A stretch of 64,000 bases of DNA from JAMXLO01 sp963749575 (GTDB lineage Bacteria; Pseudomonadota; Alphaproteobacteria; Acetobacterales; Acetobacteraceae): positions 434,001 to 498,000 of the forward strand of contig CAVVNM010000014.1 of the NCBI GenBank assembly GCA_963749575.1, read 5' to 3'. Of this stretch, positions 27,073 through 37,140 are shown one piece after another; position 1 is the stretch's first letter; each line of letters starts with the position of its first letter. Below the pieces are notes generated by a model. That model had not been told where the DNA came from and ran no database searches. It saw only the letters and a program-made list of their open reading frames with translations. Both the position numbers and the translations under genes were made by a program.

Positions 27073-28140
27073 GTGGCAACACATAAAGTGCTGATCATGG
27101 GCGCGTCCTACGGGTCGCTGCTGGCTAGCAAACTGCTGTTCGGCGGGCATCAGGTGACGCTGATCTGCCTCCCCGCCGAGGTCGAGGCGATCAACGCGGA
27201 CGGCATCCGTGTGCGCATGCCGATCAAGGGCCGCGCCGATCCGGTCGAGCTCGACTCGCGCAAGCTGCCGGGCAAGGTTATCGCCGCCGGTCCGGCCGGG
27301 ATCAATCCATCCGATTACGATATGGTCGCGTTGGCGATGCAGGAGCCGCAGTACCGCTCGTCCGGCGTACGCGAACTGCTGGACGCGGTGGCGAAATCGC
27401 GCAGACCGTGCATGTCGATCATGAACATGCCGCCGCTGCCGTATCTGAAGCGCATCCCCGGCCTGAACACCGACGCGCTGACGCACTGCTTCACCGATGC
27501 CAGCGTATGGGCGAACTTCGACCCCGGCTGCCTGACGCTGTGCAGCCCCGACCCGCAGGCGATCCGCATGCCGGACGACAAGATCAATGTGCTTACGGTG
27601 ACGCTGCCGACCAACTTCAAGGCGGCGCGCTTCGATTCCGAGGCATCGACCAACATCCTCCGCCAGTTCCAGCGCGAGATCGAGGCGATCCGCTTCGACG
27701 CCGGCGACGCGAAGCTCGATCTGCCGGTGAAGCTGAAGGTACATGATTCGATCTTCGTGCCGCTGGCCAAGTGGGCGATGCTGTGCACCGGCAACTATCG
27801 CTGCGTGAAGCAGGACGCGGCAGTGTCGATCAAGGAGGCGGTGCACGCCGACCTCGAGGCGTCGCACCGCATCTACGACTGGGTGCGCGAGCTTTGCCTG
27901 AAGCTCGGCGCGGCGCCCGACGACCTGGTGCCGTTCGAGAAATACGCCGCCGCAGCAAATGGCCTGATCCGCCCCTCATCCGCCGCACGTGCGCTGTTCG
28001 CCGGCGCACCGAACATCGAGCGCGTCGACCGGCTGGTGCAGAGCATCGCGGCGCAGCACGGCATGCGGAACCCGGTGCTGGATGAGACGGTCTCAATGGT
28101 CGATGCCAGGCTGGAACTGAACCGCAAGGCGGCGGCCTGA
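27073..28140 (+). CDS. Ketopantoate reductase-like (ApbA/PanE superfamily) protein
   Basis: A 355-residue protein with an N-terminal Rossmann fold (VLIMGASYGSLLASKLLFGGHQVTLIC), where the usual GxGxxG is GASYGS, followed by the helical C-terminal domain of the 6-phosphogluconate dehydrogenase-like superfamily. The start is a GTG at 27073 preceded by GGGAGTGAAGG. It is longer than PanE (about 300 residues) and lacks the clear catalytic Lys-Asn-Glu pattern, so true pantothenate synthesis is doubtful. It stands alone, convergent with the zinc-finger gene. Confidence 0.72.
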   Translation: MATHKVLIMGASYGSLLASKLLFGGHQVTLICLPAEVEAINADGIRVRMPIKGRADPVELDSRKLPGKVIAAGPAGINPSDYDMVALAMQEPQYRSSGVRELLDAVAKSRRPCMSIMNMPPLPYLKRIPGLNTDALTHCFTDASVWANFDPGCLTLCSPDPQAIRMPDDKINVLTVTLPTNFKAARFDSEASTNILRQFQREIEAIRFDAGDAKLDLPVKLKVHDSIFVPLAKWAMLCTGNYRCVKQDAAVSIKEAVHADLEASHRIYDWVRELCLKLGAAPDDLVPFEKYAAAANGLIRPSSAARALFAGAPNIERVDRLVQSIAAQHGMRNPVLDETVSMVDARLELNRKAAA

Positions 28141-28149
28141 TCGGTCAAG

Positions 28150-29295
28150 CTATCCCGCCAGGCCTGTCGCGCGGTGACATCGGGGGCAGCGCTCCCGGTG
28201 GCACGCGCGACAGAACGCCTTGCCGCACCCGGCGCAAGGCGCGAGGCCGTCAGCCCGCACCAGATGCAGTGCCTCGTCGCAGACCAGCCGCGGCCGATCG
28301 GTGGCATAGCTGAACTCGCACGCGGGCGTTTCCAGCCGTCGTGCCAAGGGGTTCCAATCGAGATGGATCACCCGCTCCGCCTTGCGGCGTCTGATCTGCA
28401 CCGAGAAGCGCTGCACCGCCATGACGAGTTCCAGTGTCTGCACCCACTCGACGGCGACGCGCATCGAGTATTGTCGCGACAGATCGTCCAGCTTGGCCTG
28501 ATATTCTCGCCGGATCGCTTCGATCCGCAGTTCCTCTCGCGGGCGTCCCGCATCGTCTGCCGCAAGCAGAGCGAGACGCCGCGCCGCGTCACGATGCAGA
28601 TCGTTGTGGTACGCATATAACCGCTCCTGATCGCGGGCGAGCCGACGGCGCAGCACCTTGACGAAAGATTCCAGCGCCGTATCGAGCCGCGGGCGCAAGG
28701 CGCGGTCCACCAGTTCGAGCAGCCGGCCGCGTTGCCAATCCGGCGGCAGAACCGCGTCCGCCGGCAGCGCCCCCGCCGCACCATCGGCGACCATCCAGGG
28801 AGCAATCTGCGCAAGCAATGCGTCGGGCAACGCGCCGGTTGCCAGGTTCACGCCAAGTCGCAGCACGCCATCACGCTTTTCGTCGGACACCGCGGAATAC
28901 CGGAAATCCAGCACGACATAACGCGTCCAACACGGGGCCACGTCGAGCAGCCGGAACGTCGCGTTGTCCAGCACCAGAGCGTGCTCCAGCACGCGTTGCG
29001 GGTCCGATGGCGCGCGGGCGTCCGAATGCAGCACCAGGCGCGCGCAACGACCGTGTGGGCCGAGCAGATGTCCGAACCGCTCCAGCCAATCACTCTCGAT
29101 CCCCACATGCGCCGCGCCGGCGGGGAGTGCCGCGCCGAAGCCAACCCGGAAAAACTCGCTTACGCCGAGCGCCTGCTGCACCGGCGGCGACGCCAGCACC
29201 TCCAGGCCTTCCGGCTCGATGAATTCCACCAGCGCGCCCTGCTGCGCCAGCAGATCGGCCACGAAGTGCTGCATGCGGCCAATTTCAGGCGGCAT
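28150..29295 (-). CDS. Zinc-binding partner protein of SNF2 helicase, function unknown
   Basis: A 381-residue protein not assigned to a named family. The start at 29295 is chosen because it overlaps the helicase stop by 11 bases. The first 180 residues are mixed alpha/beta. About 200-300 is helical and probably coiled coil (RLARDQERLYAYHNDLHRDAARRL, then IRREYQAKLDDLSRQYSMRVAVEW). The C-terminus has the treble-clef-like cluster CAGCGKAFCRACHRERCPRCH, a likely zinc site binding two ions. The helical segment followed by a strand-rich piece and Cys cluster recalls C-terminal extensions of bacterial SNF2 helicases, so this may be a split-off helicase tail acting with the upstream gene. Confidence 0.7.
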   Translation of the reverse strand: MPPEIGRMQHFVADLLAQQGALVEFIEPEGLEVLASPPVQQALGVSEFFRVGFGAALPAGAAHVGIESDWLERFGHLLGPHGRCARLVLHSDARAPSDPQRVLEHALVLDNATFRLLDVAPCWTRYVVLDFRYSAVSDEKRDGVLRLGVNLATGALPDALLAQIAPWMVADGAAGALPADAVLPPDWQRGRLLELVDRALRPRLDTALESFVKVLRRRLARDQERLYAYHNDLHRDAARRLALLAADDAGRPREELRIEAIRREYQAKLDDLSRQYSMRVAVEWVQTLELVMAVQRFSVQIRRRKAERVIHLDWNPLARRLETPACEFSYATDRPRLVCDEALHLVRADGLAPCAGCGKAFCRACHRERCPRCHRATGLAG

Positions 29296-31613
29296 CGAGC
29301 TCGTTCCCGAACAGAGCATCGTCCAGTACCTTCGCGCCGTCGTATTGCTGTCTGGCGGCGACCAACTGTCCCTCCAGCGCCGCGAAGGCGGTGGCCCGCG
29401 CCGCCTCCGAAGTCCGCAGCCACGCATCCAGCACGAGGGTCGAAAAATCGTGCCGGTCCTCGAATTCGCCGAGAATCGCACCGACCTCGCCGACCACCAG
29501 TTCGAACATGTTGATCTTCTCATCGAGGATGCGCAGCACCTCGTCTTCGATCGTCCCGGCCGTCACCAGGTTGAACACGAACACTTCGCGGGTCTGGCCG
29601 ATCCGGTCGATGCGGCCGATGCGCTGCTCGATCGCCATCGGGTTCCACGGGATGTCGAAGTTGATCAGCGTATTGCAGAATTGCAGGTTGCGACCTTCGC
29701 CGCCTGAACTCGCTGCACAGCAGCACCGGCACCTCGGTGCGGAACGCGTCGATCGCGGCGTCCTTGGTGGGGCCGGTCATGCTGCCGTCGAACTGGGCGA
29801 AGCCGGTTCCCTGCCGGTGCAGCAGATCGGCGAGATGCACCATGGAATCGTGATGGTGCACGAACACCATCTTCTTCTCGGCCGGGTTCTGCGCCAGCAG
29901 CGCAAGCAGAGCCGCCTGCTTCGCGCCGACCGCGCGGGCACGATAGCGGTCGAGCAGGGCAGCCCATCGCGGATCGTCAGGATGCCGCGCGATGAAGCGT
30001 GCGACCGAAGCGGCCGCGGCCGCCGGCGACGAACCGGCCGCGGTGAGCAGATGCTGCACCACCAGACGATCCCGGCCACCGGCCGCCACCTCGCGCGCCA
30101 GCGCCGAAAGATCGCGATAGCAGCTCGCCTCGACATCGTCGGGCGCGGCCCGCAGCGTCGACGCATGGCGCCGTGGCAGGCGCAGCGCCGCCAGCGCGCG
30201 GGTGTTGCGCACCATCGCACCACGCATCAGGTCGCGCAGCCGCTCGCGGTTTGCCGGCTCGCGCGGTTTGCCGGGCACCATGTAGACTGAGCGGAACTCC
30301 TTCTGCGTCCTGAAGATGCCAGGCTTGAGCAGGGTCAGCAGGTTGTAGAGTTCCAGCAGGCTGTTCTGCACCGGCGTCGCCGACAGCAGCAGCAGGAAGC
30401 GCTTCTGCAGGCTGTTGACCAGCCGGTAGCTGGCGCTCGACTGATCGCGCAAATGGTGCGCCTCGTCGACAACGATCACGTCGTAGCGCATGCCGCCGAG
30501 CAACTCCGCATGCTCCTTGCGGCGCGCCGCGGCGATCGATGCGATTACTTTAGGTTGCGCCCAGAACTGCGCCGGATCGCTGCGCAGCAACGGGTCGTGA
30601 CTGGTGGCGAAATCGATGCCGAACTTGCTGGCCATCTCGTCGCGCCACTGCCCGACCAGCGACGCAGGCGTCAGGATCAGGATGCGCTCGGCCATGCCGC
30701 GCAGCGCATACTCCTTCAGCACCATCCCGGCTTCGACTGTCTTGCCGAGCCCCACCTCGTCGGCCAGCAGCACGCGGCCGCGGTACTGCTTCAGCACCTT
30801 GCGCACCGTCTCGATTTGGTACCAGTGCGTGTCGACGCCGCGCAGTGCCGGCAGGCAGAGCAGTTCGTCGAAGCCCTCGAACAGGCTGAGCCGAAGCAGT
30901 TCGCCGCGCAGTCTGAACCAGTGCATGTCGGTGGCGGCGCCGTCGAGCACGATCGCCTGCGGGTTGGCGATCTCGACCTGCATGTCGAAGCTCGCGTCCA
31001 ACCGGGGCAGGTCGGGCACCACCATCCCGGGTGCCACAGGCGCAACGCCGGCCCGCTGCTGTCGTGGCGCGGGCGGTTGCGCCGGTGTACGCGGCCGCAT
31101 CGGAGGCGGCGCGACACCGCGCGTACCGCTGCGGTTCTGCTCGAGGCGAATCTCCAGCAGCCGCTCGCGCAACCAGGGCAGCATGACATCAGCGCCGACG
31201 AACCAGCGCACGGCAGTGGGGAAGCTCTCGATCCCGTCCGCGCGCAGCATCGCCCAGGCGCGGGCGAATTGTCGTTGCTGCGCGAACGCAACGGCGGAGA
31301 GCAAACTGACGGCTTTGCCTGGCACATAGCGCTTCTGATGGCGCTTGAGGAAGGCGTGCGCGCGCAACGGCTGCCCTGCCGCCAACGCCGCGAGTGCCGC
31401 CAGCAGGAGCAGCTCGAACTCACCCGGGTGCGCGCGCAGGGCATCCTCGGAGATACCCAGGGCGGCGTCCGGCTGCCGGGCGAGGGCGCTTCTCACGCGA
31501 TCGGCCCAGCGGGCCTGATCGGAGTGCTCCACTGCCGGGTCAGCTGGCCCGGAAGCGCCTGGATACGCTGAGGGCGGCTCACCAACGCTTCGTAGGTGGG
31601 CGAGATCGTCCAT
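29285..31613 (-). CDS. SNF2/RapA-like superfamily 2 helicase with N-terminal helical repeats (frameshifted)
   Basis: About 775 residues once one extra base at about 29707-29712 is removed; the expected SGGEGRNLQFCNTLINFD otherwise reads out of frame. Residues 1-150 are TPR-like helices. The ATPase core runs from about 255: Q motif near WYQIE, Walker A ADEVGLGKTVEAG (about 284-296), DEAH (about 383-386), LLLLSATPVQNS, and helicase C with VPVLLCSE and QRIGRIDRIGQTREVFVFNL. The D-E-x-G-L-G-K-T motif marks the RapA/SNF2 group, which remodel nucleoprotein rather than unwind duplexes. The next gene overlaps its end, so the two proteins are probably made together. Role unknown; phage defence (as for DrmD of DISARM) or transcription recycling are possibilities. 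Confidence 0.82.
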
Positions 31614-31691
31614 TGTGGCCCGTTCTCCTGACCGAGTGGCACCTGACCGCGCAGCGTCACTGCTTACGTCGAGCCGGCAATTCGCACGAAA

Positions 31692-33242
31692 TCAGGCCCG
31701 CCTCGCTGTCCTCCGCCCAATCATCCGGCCGATTGCCCGCCAGTCGCCGGCGCCGAGCACCACAGCGGCGGCGCCATAAGCCACCAGCCCCACGCAGACC
31801 AATGTCGCCAGCGCAGCCATCCGCATCAAGCCACGCGGTTCCCCGGCGAACAGCAGGTGCTGCGCCAGTGCCAGCGCCGCGCCCATCGCCGCCGCCGCGG
31901 CGGCCATCCGCACGCAGCGCCGGCGCACTTGCGCGTCCAGCCGCAGATGGCCTTGCCGCGCCAGCGCCACGCCCATCCATCCGACGTTGAAGATCGCTGC
32001 CAGGCTGGTCGCCAGCGCCGGACCGATATGCTGCAGCGGCACCATGAACGCGACATTCATCGCCAGATTCAGCGCCACCGCGGCGATCCCGATCTTCACC
32101 GGCGTCGCGGTATCGCCGCGCGCGAAGAAGCCCGGCGCCAGCACCTTCACCAGCACGAACGCCGGCAGCCCCAGCGCGTAGGCGGCGAGCGACTGCGCGG
32201 ACAGACGCGCGCTCTCGGCATCGAATGCGCCACGGCCGAACAGCGTCCACATCACCGGATAGGCGCTCACGATCAGCGCCGCCGCGGCCGGCAGCGTCAG
32301 GAACAGCGCATACTCGATCGCGCGGTTCAGGGTGGCGTGCGCGGCCTCGGCCTCACCGGCGCGCACCTGACGCGACAGCAGCGGCAGCAGCGCGGTGCCT
32401 ACCGCAGTGCCGATCACCCCCAACGGCAGCTGCTGCACCCGATCGGCGTAATAGAGCAGCGACACCGTGCCGGCGGGCAACAGGCTGGCGATGATGACGT
32501 CGACCGCCAGGTTGAGCTGGGTCACACCGGCGCCCAGCAGCCCCGGCAGCATGCGCCGCAGCAGCACGTCGATCTGCGGCGTAAGGCGTGGGCGCGGCAG
32601 CGACAACCCCATGCCGGCGCGGCGGAGCGCCCACAGCAGCAGACCAAGCTGCGCCACGCCGGATGCTGTGATGCCCCACGCCAGCGCATGCCCGACCGTC
32701 GGCACATAGGGTGTCAGCCACAGCATGCAGGCGATCGAGACGACGTTGAACAGCACATAGGACGCCGAGGCTGCGGTGAAGCGGTCGAGCCCGTTCAGCA
32801 CCCCGGACACCAGGGCGGCGAGGCAGATCAGCAGCAGGTAGGGAAACGTGATCCGCGACAGCTCCACCGCGAGCGCGAACTTATCCGGGATGGCGGCGAA
32901 GCCCGGCGCCAGCACCGCCATCAACTGCGGCATGAATACTTCACCGGCGATGGTCACCACGCCCAGCCAGAACGCCATGACGGCGAACGTCTCCTCGGCG
33001 AACCGGCGTGCTGCCGGCCGGCCTTCGGCAGCGAGCATGCCGGAGAAGGCGGGGACGAAGGCGGCGTTGAACGCGCCCTCGCCGAACAGGCGGCGGAACA
33101 GGTTGGGCAGCTTCAGTGCCACGAAGAACGCATCTGCGATCGGCCCTGCACCGAGCATGGCCGCGATCAGCATGTCGCGCGCGAAGCCCAGTAGACGGCT
33201 GGCCATCGTCCAGCCGCCGACGGTGAGGACGCCGCGGATCAT
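31692..33242 (-). CDS. murJ: Lipid II flippase MurJ
   Basis: A 516-residue MOP-superfamily protein with 14 predicted helices. It starts MIRGVLTVGGWTMASRLLGFARDMLIA and has the conserved GPIADAFFVALKLPNLFRRLFGEGAFNAAFVP region with the functional Arg residues. It exports lipid II across the inner membrane for peptidoglycan assembly. The longer open frame upstream is ignored because the ATG at 33242 overlaps the gpsA stop as ATGA. Downstream, 78 bases separate it from the helicase gene. Confidence 0.95.
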   Translation of the reverse strand: MIRGVLTVGGWTMASRLLGFARDMLIAAMLGAGPIADAFFVALKLPNLFRRLFGEGAFNAAFVPAFSGMLAAEGRPAARRFAEETFAVMAFWLGVVTIAGEVFMPQLMAVLAPGFAAIPDKFALAVELSRITFPYLLLICLAALVSGVLNGLDRFTAASASYVLFNVVSIACMLWLTPYVPTVGHALAWGITASGVAQLGLLLWALRRAGMGLSLPRPRLTPQIDVLLRRMLPGLLGAGVTQLNLAVDVIIASLLPAGTVSLLYYADRVQQLPLGVIGTAVGTALLPLLSRQVRAGEAEAAHATLNRAIEYALFLTLPAAAALIVSAYPVMWTLFGRGAFDAESARLSAQSLAAYALGLPAFVLVKVLAPGFFARGDTATPVKIGIAAVALNLAMNVAFMVPLQHIGPALATSLAAIFNVGWMGVALARQGHLRLDAQVRRRCVRMAAAAAAMGAALALAQHLLFAGEPRGLMRMAALATLVCVGLVAYGAAAVVLGAGDWRAIGRMIGRRTARRA

Positions 33243-34201
33243 TCGTCCCGCCGCGGGCGCGCCAACACGGCCGCGATCGCGTCGGCCAATGTGGTGCGCC
33301 CTGCCAGCAATGACGCGACCGCGCCACACACCGGCATGTCGACGCCTTGGGCACGCGCCACCAGGGCGGGCGCCGTGGCCACACCCTCGGTGACCGAGTT
33401 GCGGGCAGCCAACACGTCAGCGAGCTGTTCGCCGCGGCCGAGTGCCAGGCCGAGGCTGTAGTTGCGGCTCGCCGCGCCCGTGCAGGTCAGCAGCAGATCG
33501 CCGAGGCCGGACAGCCCCATCACGGTTTCCGCGTGTCCCCCGAGTGCCACGGCGAGCCGCGCCAGTTCCGCCAGTCCACGCGTGATCAATGCGGCACGGG
33601 CGTTCTCGCCGAGTCCGGCACCGATCACAGCGCCCGCCGCGATGGCGATCACGTTCTTTGCCGCGCCACCCACCTGGACGCCGATCGGGTCGTCGTTGCC
33701 ATAGAGCCGAAAGGCAGGCGTGCCGAGCAGCGCGGCGACCGACTCGCGCAGGGTCGGATCGGCGGCAGCGACCACCGCGGCGGCCGGCAAGCCGGCGGCG
33801 ATCTCGTGGGCAAAGTTCGGTCCGGCAAGGACGGCGGCAGGCGTCGCGGGGTGCAGTTCCGCGACGATCTCCAACGGCAGGCACAAAGTCGCCTGCTCCA
33901 CGCCCTTGGCGCACACCACCAGTGGCGCAAGGCCGGGCGGGAGGCGGCCGGCAACGCCGCGCAGGTGCTGCGTGGGCACCGCCAGCAGAGCCAGGTTGGC
34001 CGTGTCGGGCGGCACGGTCGTCACCTCGATTGGCGCGGGCAGGCGCACACCGGCCAGGTGGGGATTCTCCCGGCTGGCCGCGATCGCCCCGGCGCGGGCC
34101 GGATCGCGTGCCCATAAGGTGACGTGATTGCCAGCCCGTGCCGCCTGGATGGCGAGCGCGGTGCCCCAGGCGCCAGCGCCGATCACCGCGACGCTACTCA
34201 T
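33239..34201 (-). CDS. gpsA: NAD(P)-dependent glycerol-3-phosphate dehydrogenase
   Basis: A 320-residue enzyme that reduces dihydroxyacetone phosphate to sn-glycerol-3-phosphate for phospholipids. It has the N-terminal GAGAWGTALA nucleotide-binding loop, NPHLAGVRLP, VVCAKGVE, LAGPNFAHEIAAGLPAA, the catalytic Lys in GGAAKNVIAIAAG, and MGLSGLGDLLLTCTGAASRNYSLG. It is coupled to murJ by ATGA. The ribosome-binding site is weak. Confidence 0.96.
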   Translation of the reverse strand: MSSVAVIGAGAWGTALAIQAARAGNHVTLWARDPARAGAIAASRENPHLAGVRLPAPIEVTTVPPDTANLALLAVPTQHLRGVAGRLPPGLAPLVVCAKGVEQATLCLPLEIVAELHPATPAAVLAGPNFAHEIAAGLPAAAVVAAADPTLRESVAALLGTPAFRLYGNDDPIGVQVGGAAKNVIAIAAGAVIGAGLGENARAALITRGLAELARLAVALGGHAETVMGLSGLGDLLLTCTGAASRNYSLGLALGRGEQLADVLAARNSVTEGVATAPALVARAQGVDMPVCGAVASLLAGRTTLADAIAAVLARPRRDE

Positions 34202-34422
34202 CGATTGGGGGTGGACTCAGGGTCACGCAGTGGAACTAGCCCATTGATCTGTGCAACGTCACGCAACAATGCGGCTGCGCTCAGCTGGCCCGCTGGCGGT
34301 GCCGCATGGGGCAGGGCAACAGCACCGGACCAGCGCATTGCCGGTAGGGACCAGCGCGGCCATGACGAGGGGCCAACGCTGGAACCCGCATGTCCGGGTT
34401 TTCGGTCCCGACGGAATGACGT

Positions 34423-35661
34423 ATGCAGGCAGCCATGACGTCCAAGCCAAGAAACGTGAGCGAGGCGCGTGCGCTCTGGCTGATCTCCGCCGCGCACCTC
34501 GTCAGCCACTTCCACTACCTGGTGTTCCCGCCACTGTTCTTCCTGCTGCGCGAGCGCATGGGCGTGGGCTTCGTCGAACTCGGCCTCGCGATCACGATCA
34601 CCAACGTGACGTCCGCCCTGGTCCAGGCGCCGATGGGCTATATAGTGGACCGCTTCGGTGCGCGCCGCGTGCTGATTGCCGGGCTCTGCCTGTCCGGCGT
34701 CGCCTATGGCTCGGTCGGGGTGTTCCCGTTGTATTCGTGGATGCTGGGCGCGTCGGTGCTGATCGGCATCGCCAACGCGGTGTATCATCCGTCCGATTAC
34801 TCGATCCTGGGTGCGGTGATCGACCCGTCGCGGGTCGGACGCGCGTTCTCGGTCCACACCTTCGCCGGCTTCTTCGGCGGCGCGATCGCGCCGACCGTGA
34901 TGCTGGTCGTCGCCTCCACCGCAGGGTTCCGCGTCGCGCTGCTGTTCGCCGGCATGATCGGACCGGTCGTTGCCGTACCGCTGCTGTTGTCACCCGGCCT
35001 GGACCTGATCGCGCCTCGGCCCGCGGCGAAACGGCAGGAGGCCGACCACCCGTCCGCGCGGGTCCTGCTGTCGCCCGCGGTGATCGGGCTGACCGGCCTG
35101 TTCGCGCTGCTCAGCCTGTCTTCCGGGGCGATATCCACGTTTTCTGTGGTGGCGCTGGTCGCGCTGTACGGCATCCAGTTCTCAGTCGCGAATGCCGCGC
35201 TGTCCGCCTATCTGATGGCGACCGCGGTCGGCGTGCTGGGCGGCGGCTTCATCGCCGATGCGACGCGCCGCCACGCCGAGGTGGCTGCCGTCGGGTTCGG
35301 CGCCGCGGCGGCGCTGATGTTCCTGATCGGCACGTTCGACCTCGGCGTGATCCTGCTGCTGGTGGCGATGGCGGCGGCGGGCTTCCTCTCCGGCATGATC
35401 ATGCCGTCGCGCGACATGCTGGTGCGCGCGGCCGCACCGCCCGGCATGGCCGGCCGCGTGTTCGGCATGGTGACCACCGGCTTCAACATCGGCGGCGCGA
35501 TTGGCCCTATGCTTGGCGGCTGGTTCATGGACAATGGGGCACCACGCTGGATTTTCTACAGCTCGGTTTGCTTCATGGCGTTGACCGTTCTGGCAGTCCT
35601 GTTCGGCGATCGGCGGTCGCGCCGTAGGGCGCATGGTATGGCTTTGGCACAGGCGGAGTGA
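34423..35661 (+). CDS. MFS transporter (Fsr-like fold)
   Basis: A 412-residue protein with 12 hydrophobic helices. Motif A is MGYIVDRFGARRVLIAG after helix 2 and a second GGGFIADATRRHAEV lies after helix 8. HLVSHFHYLVFPPLFFLLRERMGVGFVELGL resembles fosmidomycin-resistance-type (Fsr) carriers. The aminotransferase gene begins at its stop codon, suggesting that it exports or imports an amino acid or amino compound handled by that enzyme (inference). The ATG at 34423 is used; one at 34435 is also possible. Confidence 0.87.
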   Translation: MQAAMTSKPRNVSEARALWLISAAHLVSHFHYLVFPPLFFLLRERMGVGFVELGLAITITNVTSALVQAPMGYIVDRFGARRVLIAGLCLSGVAYGSVGVFPLYSWMLGASVLIGIANAVYHPSDYSILGAVIDPSRVGRAFSVHTFAGFFGGAIAPTVMLVVASTAGFRVALLFAGMIGPVVAVPLLLSPGLDLIAPRPAAKRQEADHPSARVLLSPAVIGLTGLFALLSLSSGAISTFSVVALVALYGIQFSVANAALSAYLMATAVGVLGGGFIADATRRHAEVAAVGFGAAAALMFLIGTFDLGVILLLVAMAAAGFLSGMIMPSRDMLVRAAAPPGMAGRVFGMVTTGFNIGGAIGPMLGGWFMDNGAPRWIFYSSVCFMALTVLAVLFGDRRSRRRAHGMALAQAE

Positions 35662-36974
35662 TGGCGATGAGCGTACGGACCCGCGGCGACGAAGAGCAAG
35701 CACTGATCGAGTTGGCGCAGCGCGTGCTTCCGGCCGGCAGTTTTGGCAACCTGGCCGGCGACATCGTACTCCGCGAGGGCCGCGGCGGGCGGGTATGGGA
35801 TGTCAGCGGCAACGAGTATGTCGATTTCCTGCTTGGCTCCGGTCCGATGTTCATCGGCCACTGCCATCCCGACGTGATGGCGGCGGTGCAGGCACAGGTT
35901 CCCCGGGGCACCACCTTCTTCGCCAACAACGAGCACGGCATCAGGCTGGCGGCGGAGATCGTCGATGCGGTCGCCTGCGCCGAGAAGGTGCGCTTCGTCA
36001 GCAGCGGCACCGAGGCCGATGCCTATGCCATGCGCGTCGCGCGCGCGTTCCGTGGCCGCGACAAGATCCTGAAGTTCGAGGGCGGCTATCACGGCATGAG
36101 CGACTACAGCCTGATGAGCCTCGCGCCGAAGCGGCCCGGCAACTTCCCGCAGGCTGCGCCGGACTCGCCGGGCATTCCGCGCAGCGTGCGCGACGAAATG
36201 CTGATCGCGCCGTTCAACGATCCGGCGATGGCCGCCAGCCTGATCCACGAGCACCACGACGAACTCGGGGGCGTCATCGTCGAGCCGTTCCAGCGTCTGT
36301 TGCCGCCGAAGCCCGGGTTCCTGCAGGCGCTGCGCGATGCCACCAAGGAGCACGGTATTCCGCTGATCTTCGACGAGGTGGTGACCGGGTTCCGCTTCGC
36401 CTATGGCGGGGCGCAGGAGTTCTACGGCGTGACGCCCGATCTGTGCACGCTGGGAAAGATCATCGGCGGCGGCTTCCCGCTGGCGGCGATCGCCGGGCGC
36501 GAGGACATCATGTCGCTGTTCGATCGTGGCAAGGCGGGCGACGAGAGATACCTGACCCAGATCGGCACGCTGTCCGGCAATCCGGTGGCCGCCGCGGCTG
36601 GCCTGGCGACGCTGGAGGTGCTGCGGCGTCCGGGTGCCTATGAGAAGGTGTTCGCGACGGGACGCCAGTTGATGGCAGGGATGTCCGGCATGCTTGAGAA
36701 GGCCGGACTGCCGGCGCAGGTGATCGGCGTGCCGCCGCTGTTCGACATCGTATATGCGACCGGCGACATTGCTGATTATCGGGGGTGGCTGCGCGCCGAT
36801 ACGGAGATGCAGCGCCGGTTTAATCGTAACTTCCGCGAGGGCGGCATCATGAAGGGCGAGAGCAAGTTCTACGTCTCGCTGGCACACGACGCGGCGGACG
36901 TGAAGCACACGCTGGGTGTGGTGCAGGCGGCCATCGAGGCGGAGTTGGCCGAGACACGCGTGCCGGCCCAGTAG
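35661..36974 (+). CDS. Class III PLP aminotransferase, glutamate-1-semialdehyde aminomutase-like
   Basis: A 437-residue enzyme. Family blocks are LPAGSFGNLA, DFLLGSGPMFIGHCHPDV, RFVSSGTEADAYAMRVARA, FEGGYHGMSDY, DEVVTGFRFAYGG and the PLP lysine in TLGKIIGGGFPLAAIAGR, then GTLSGNPVAAAAGLATL. It resembles HemL, but the first segment and C-terminus differ, and coupling to an MFS carrier argues for a catabolic or biosynthetic omega-amino acid role rather than haem. The MFS stop TGA overlaps the ATG (TGATG). Confidence 0.88.
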   Translation: MAMSVRTRGDEEQALIELAQRVLPAGSFGNLAGDIVLREGRGGRVWDVSGNEYVDFLLGSGPMFIGHCHPDVMAAVQAQVPRGTTFFANNEHGIRLAAEIVDAVACAEKVRFVSSGTEADAYAMRVARAFRGRDKILKFEGGYHGMSDYSLMSLAPKRPGNFPQAAPDSPGIPRSVRDEMLIAPFNDPAMAASLIHEHHDELGGVIVEPFQRLLPPKPGFLQALRDATKEHGIPLIFDEVVTGFRFAYGGAQEFYGVTPDLCTLGKIIGGGFPLAAIAGREDIMSLFDRGKAGDERYLTQIGTLSGNPVAAAAGLATLEVLRRPGAYEKVFATGRQLMAGMSGMLEKAGLPAQVIGVPPLFDIVYATGDIADYRGWLRADTEMQRRFNRNFREGGIMKGESKFYVSLAHDAADVKHTLGVVQAAIEAELAETRVPAQ

Positions 36975-37140
36975 ACGCGGACGCTCCTCAGGGGTTGTCG
37001 CTTCCGATAACGTCCGCGGGCCTCGACCGAACGGGCCGTGGCTAGTACCTGCAATCATCACTGCCTGATCCGCGAGCCTGGCCGCCACGTGTCATTGCCA
37101 GGCCCGGAAGGTGTTCGGCCGAGCGGCGGTTCCTGTAACA

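Noticed and set aside
27073..28140. Naming the Rossmann protein panE
   Set aside because: Longer than PanE, with an altered glycine motif and no pantothenate gene context.
31857..33194. 445-codon plus-strand frame opposite murJ
   Set aside because: Highly charged, repetitive antisense composition; murJ is unambiguous.
34198..34857. Minus-strand frame whose stop overlaps the gpsA start as ATGA
   Set aside because: No start near gpsA, no ribosome-binding site, and most of it is antisense to the MFS gene; the overlap is probably chance.
35661..36974. Naming the class III aminotransferase hemL
   Set aside because: Similar fold, but the coupling to an MFS carrier and differing ends make a role in haem synthesis unproven.
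36976..37018. CGCGGACG/CGTCCGCG inverted repeat after the aminotransferase
   Set aside because: Loop of about 27 bases and no T-tract; too weak to call a terminator.
35556..37088. 510-codon minus-strand frame opposite the class III aminotransferase
   Set aside because: Antisense shadow; the aminotransferase carries all family motifs.
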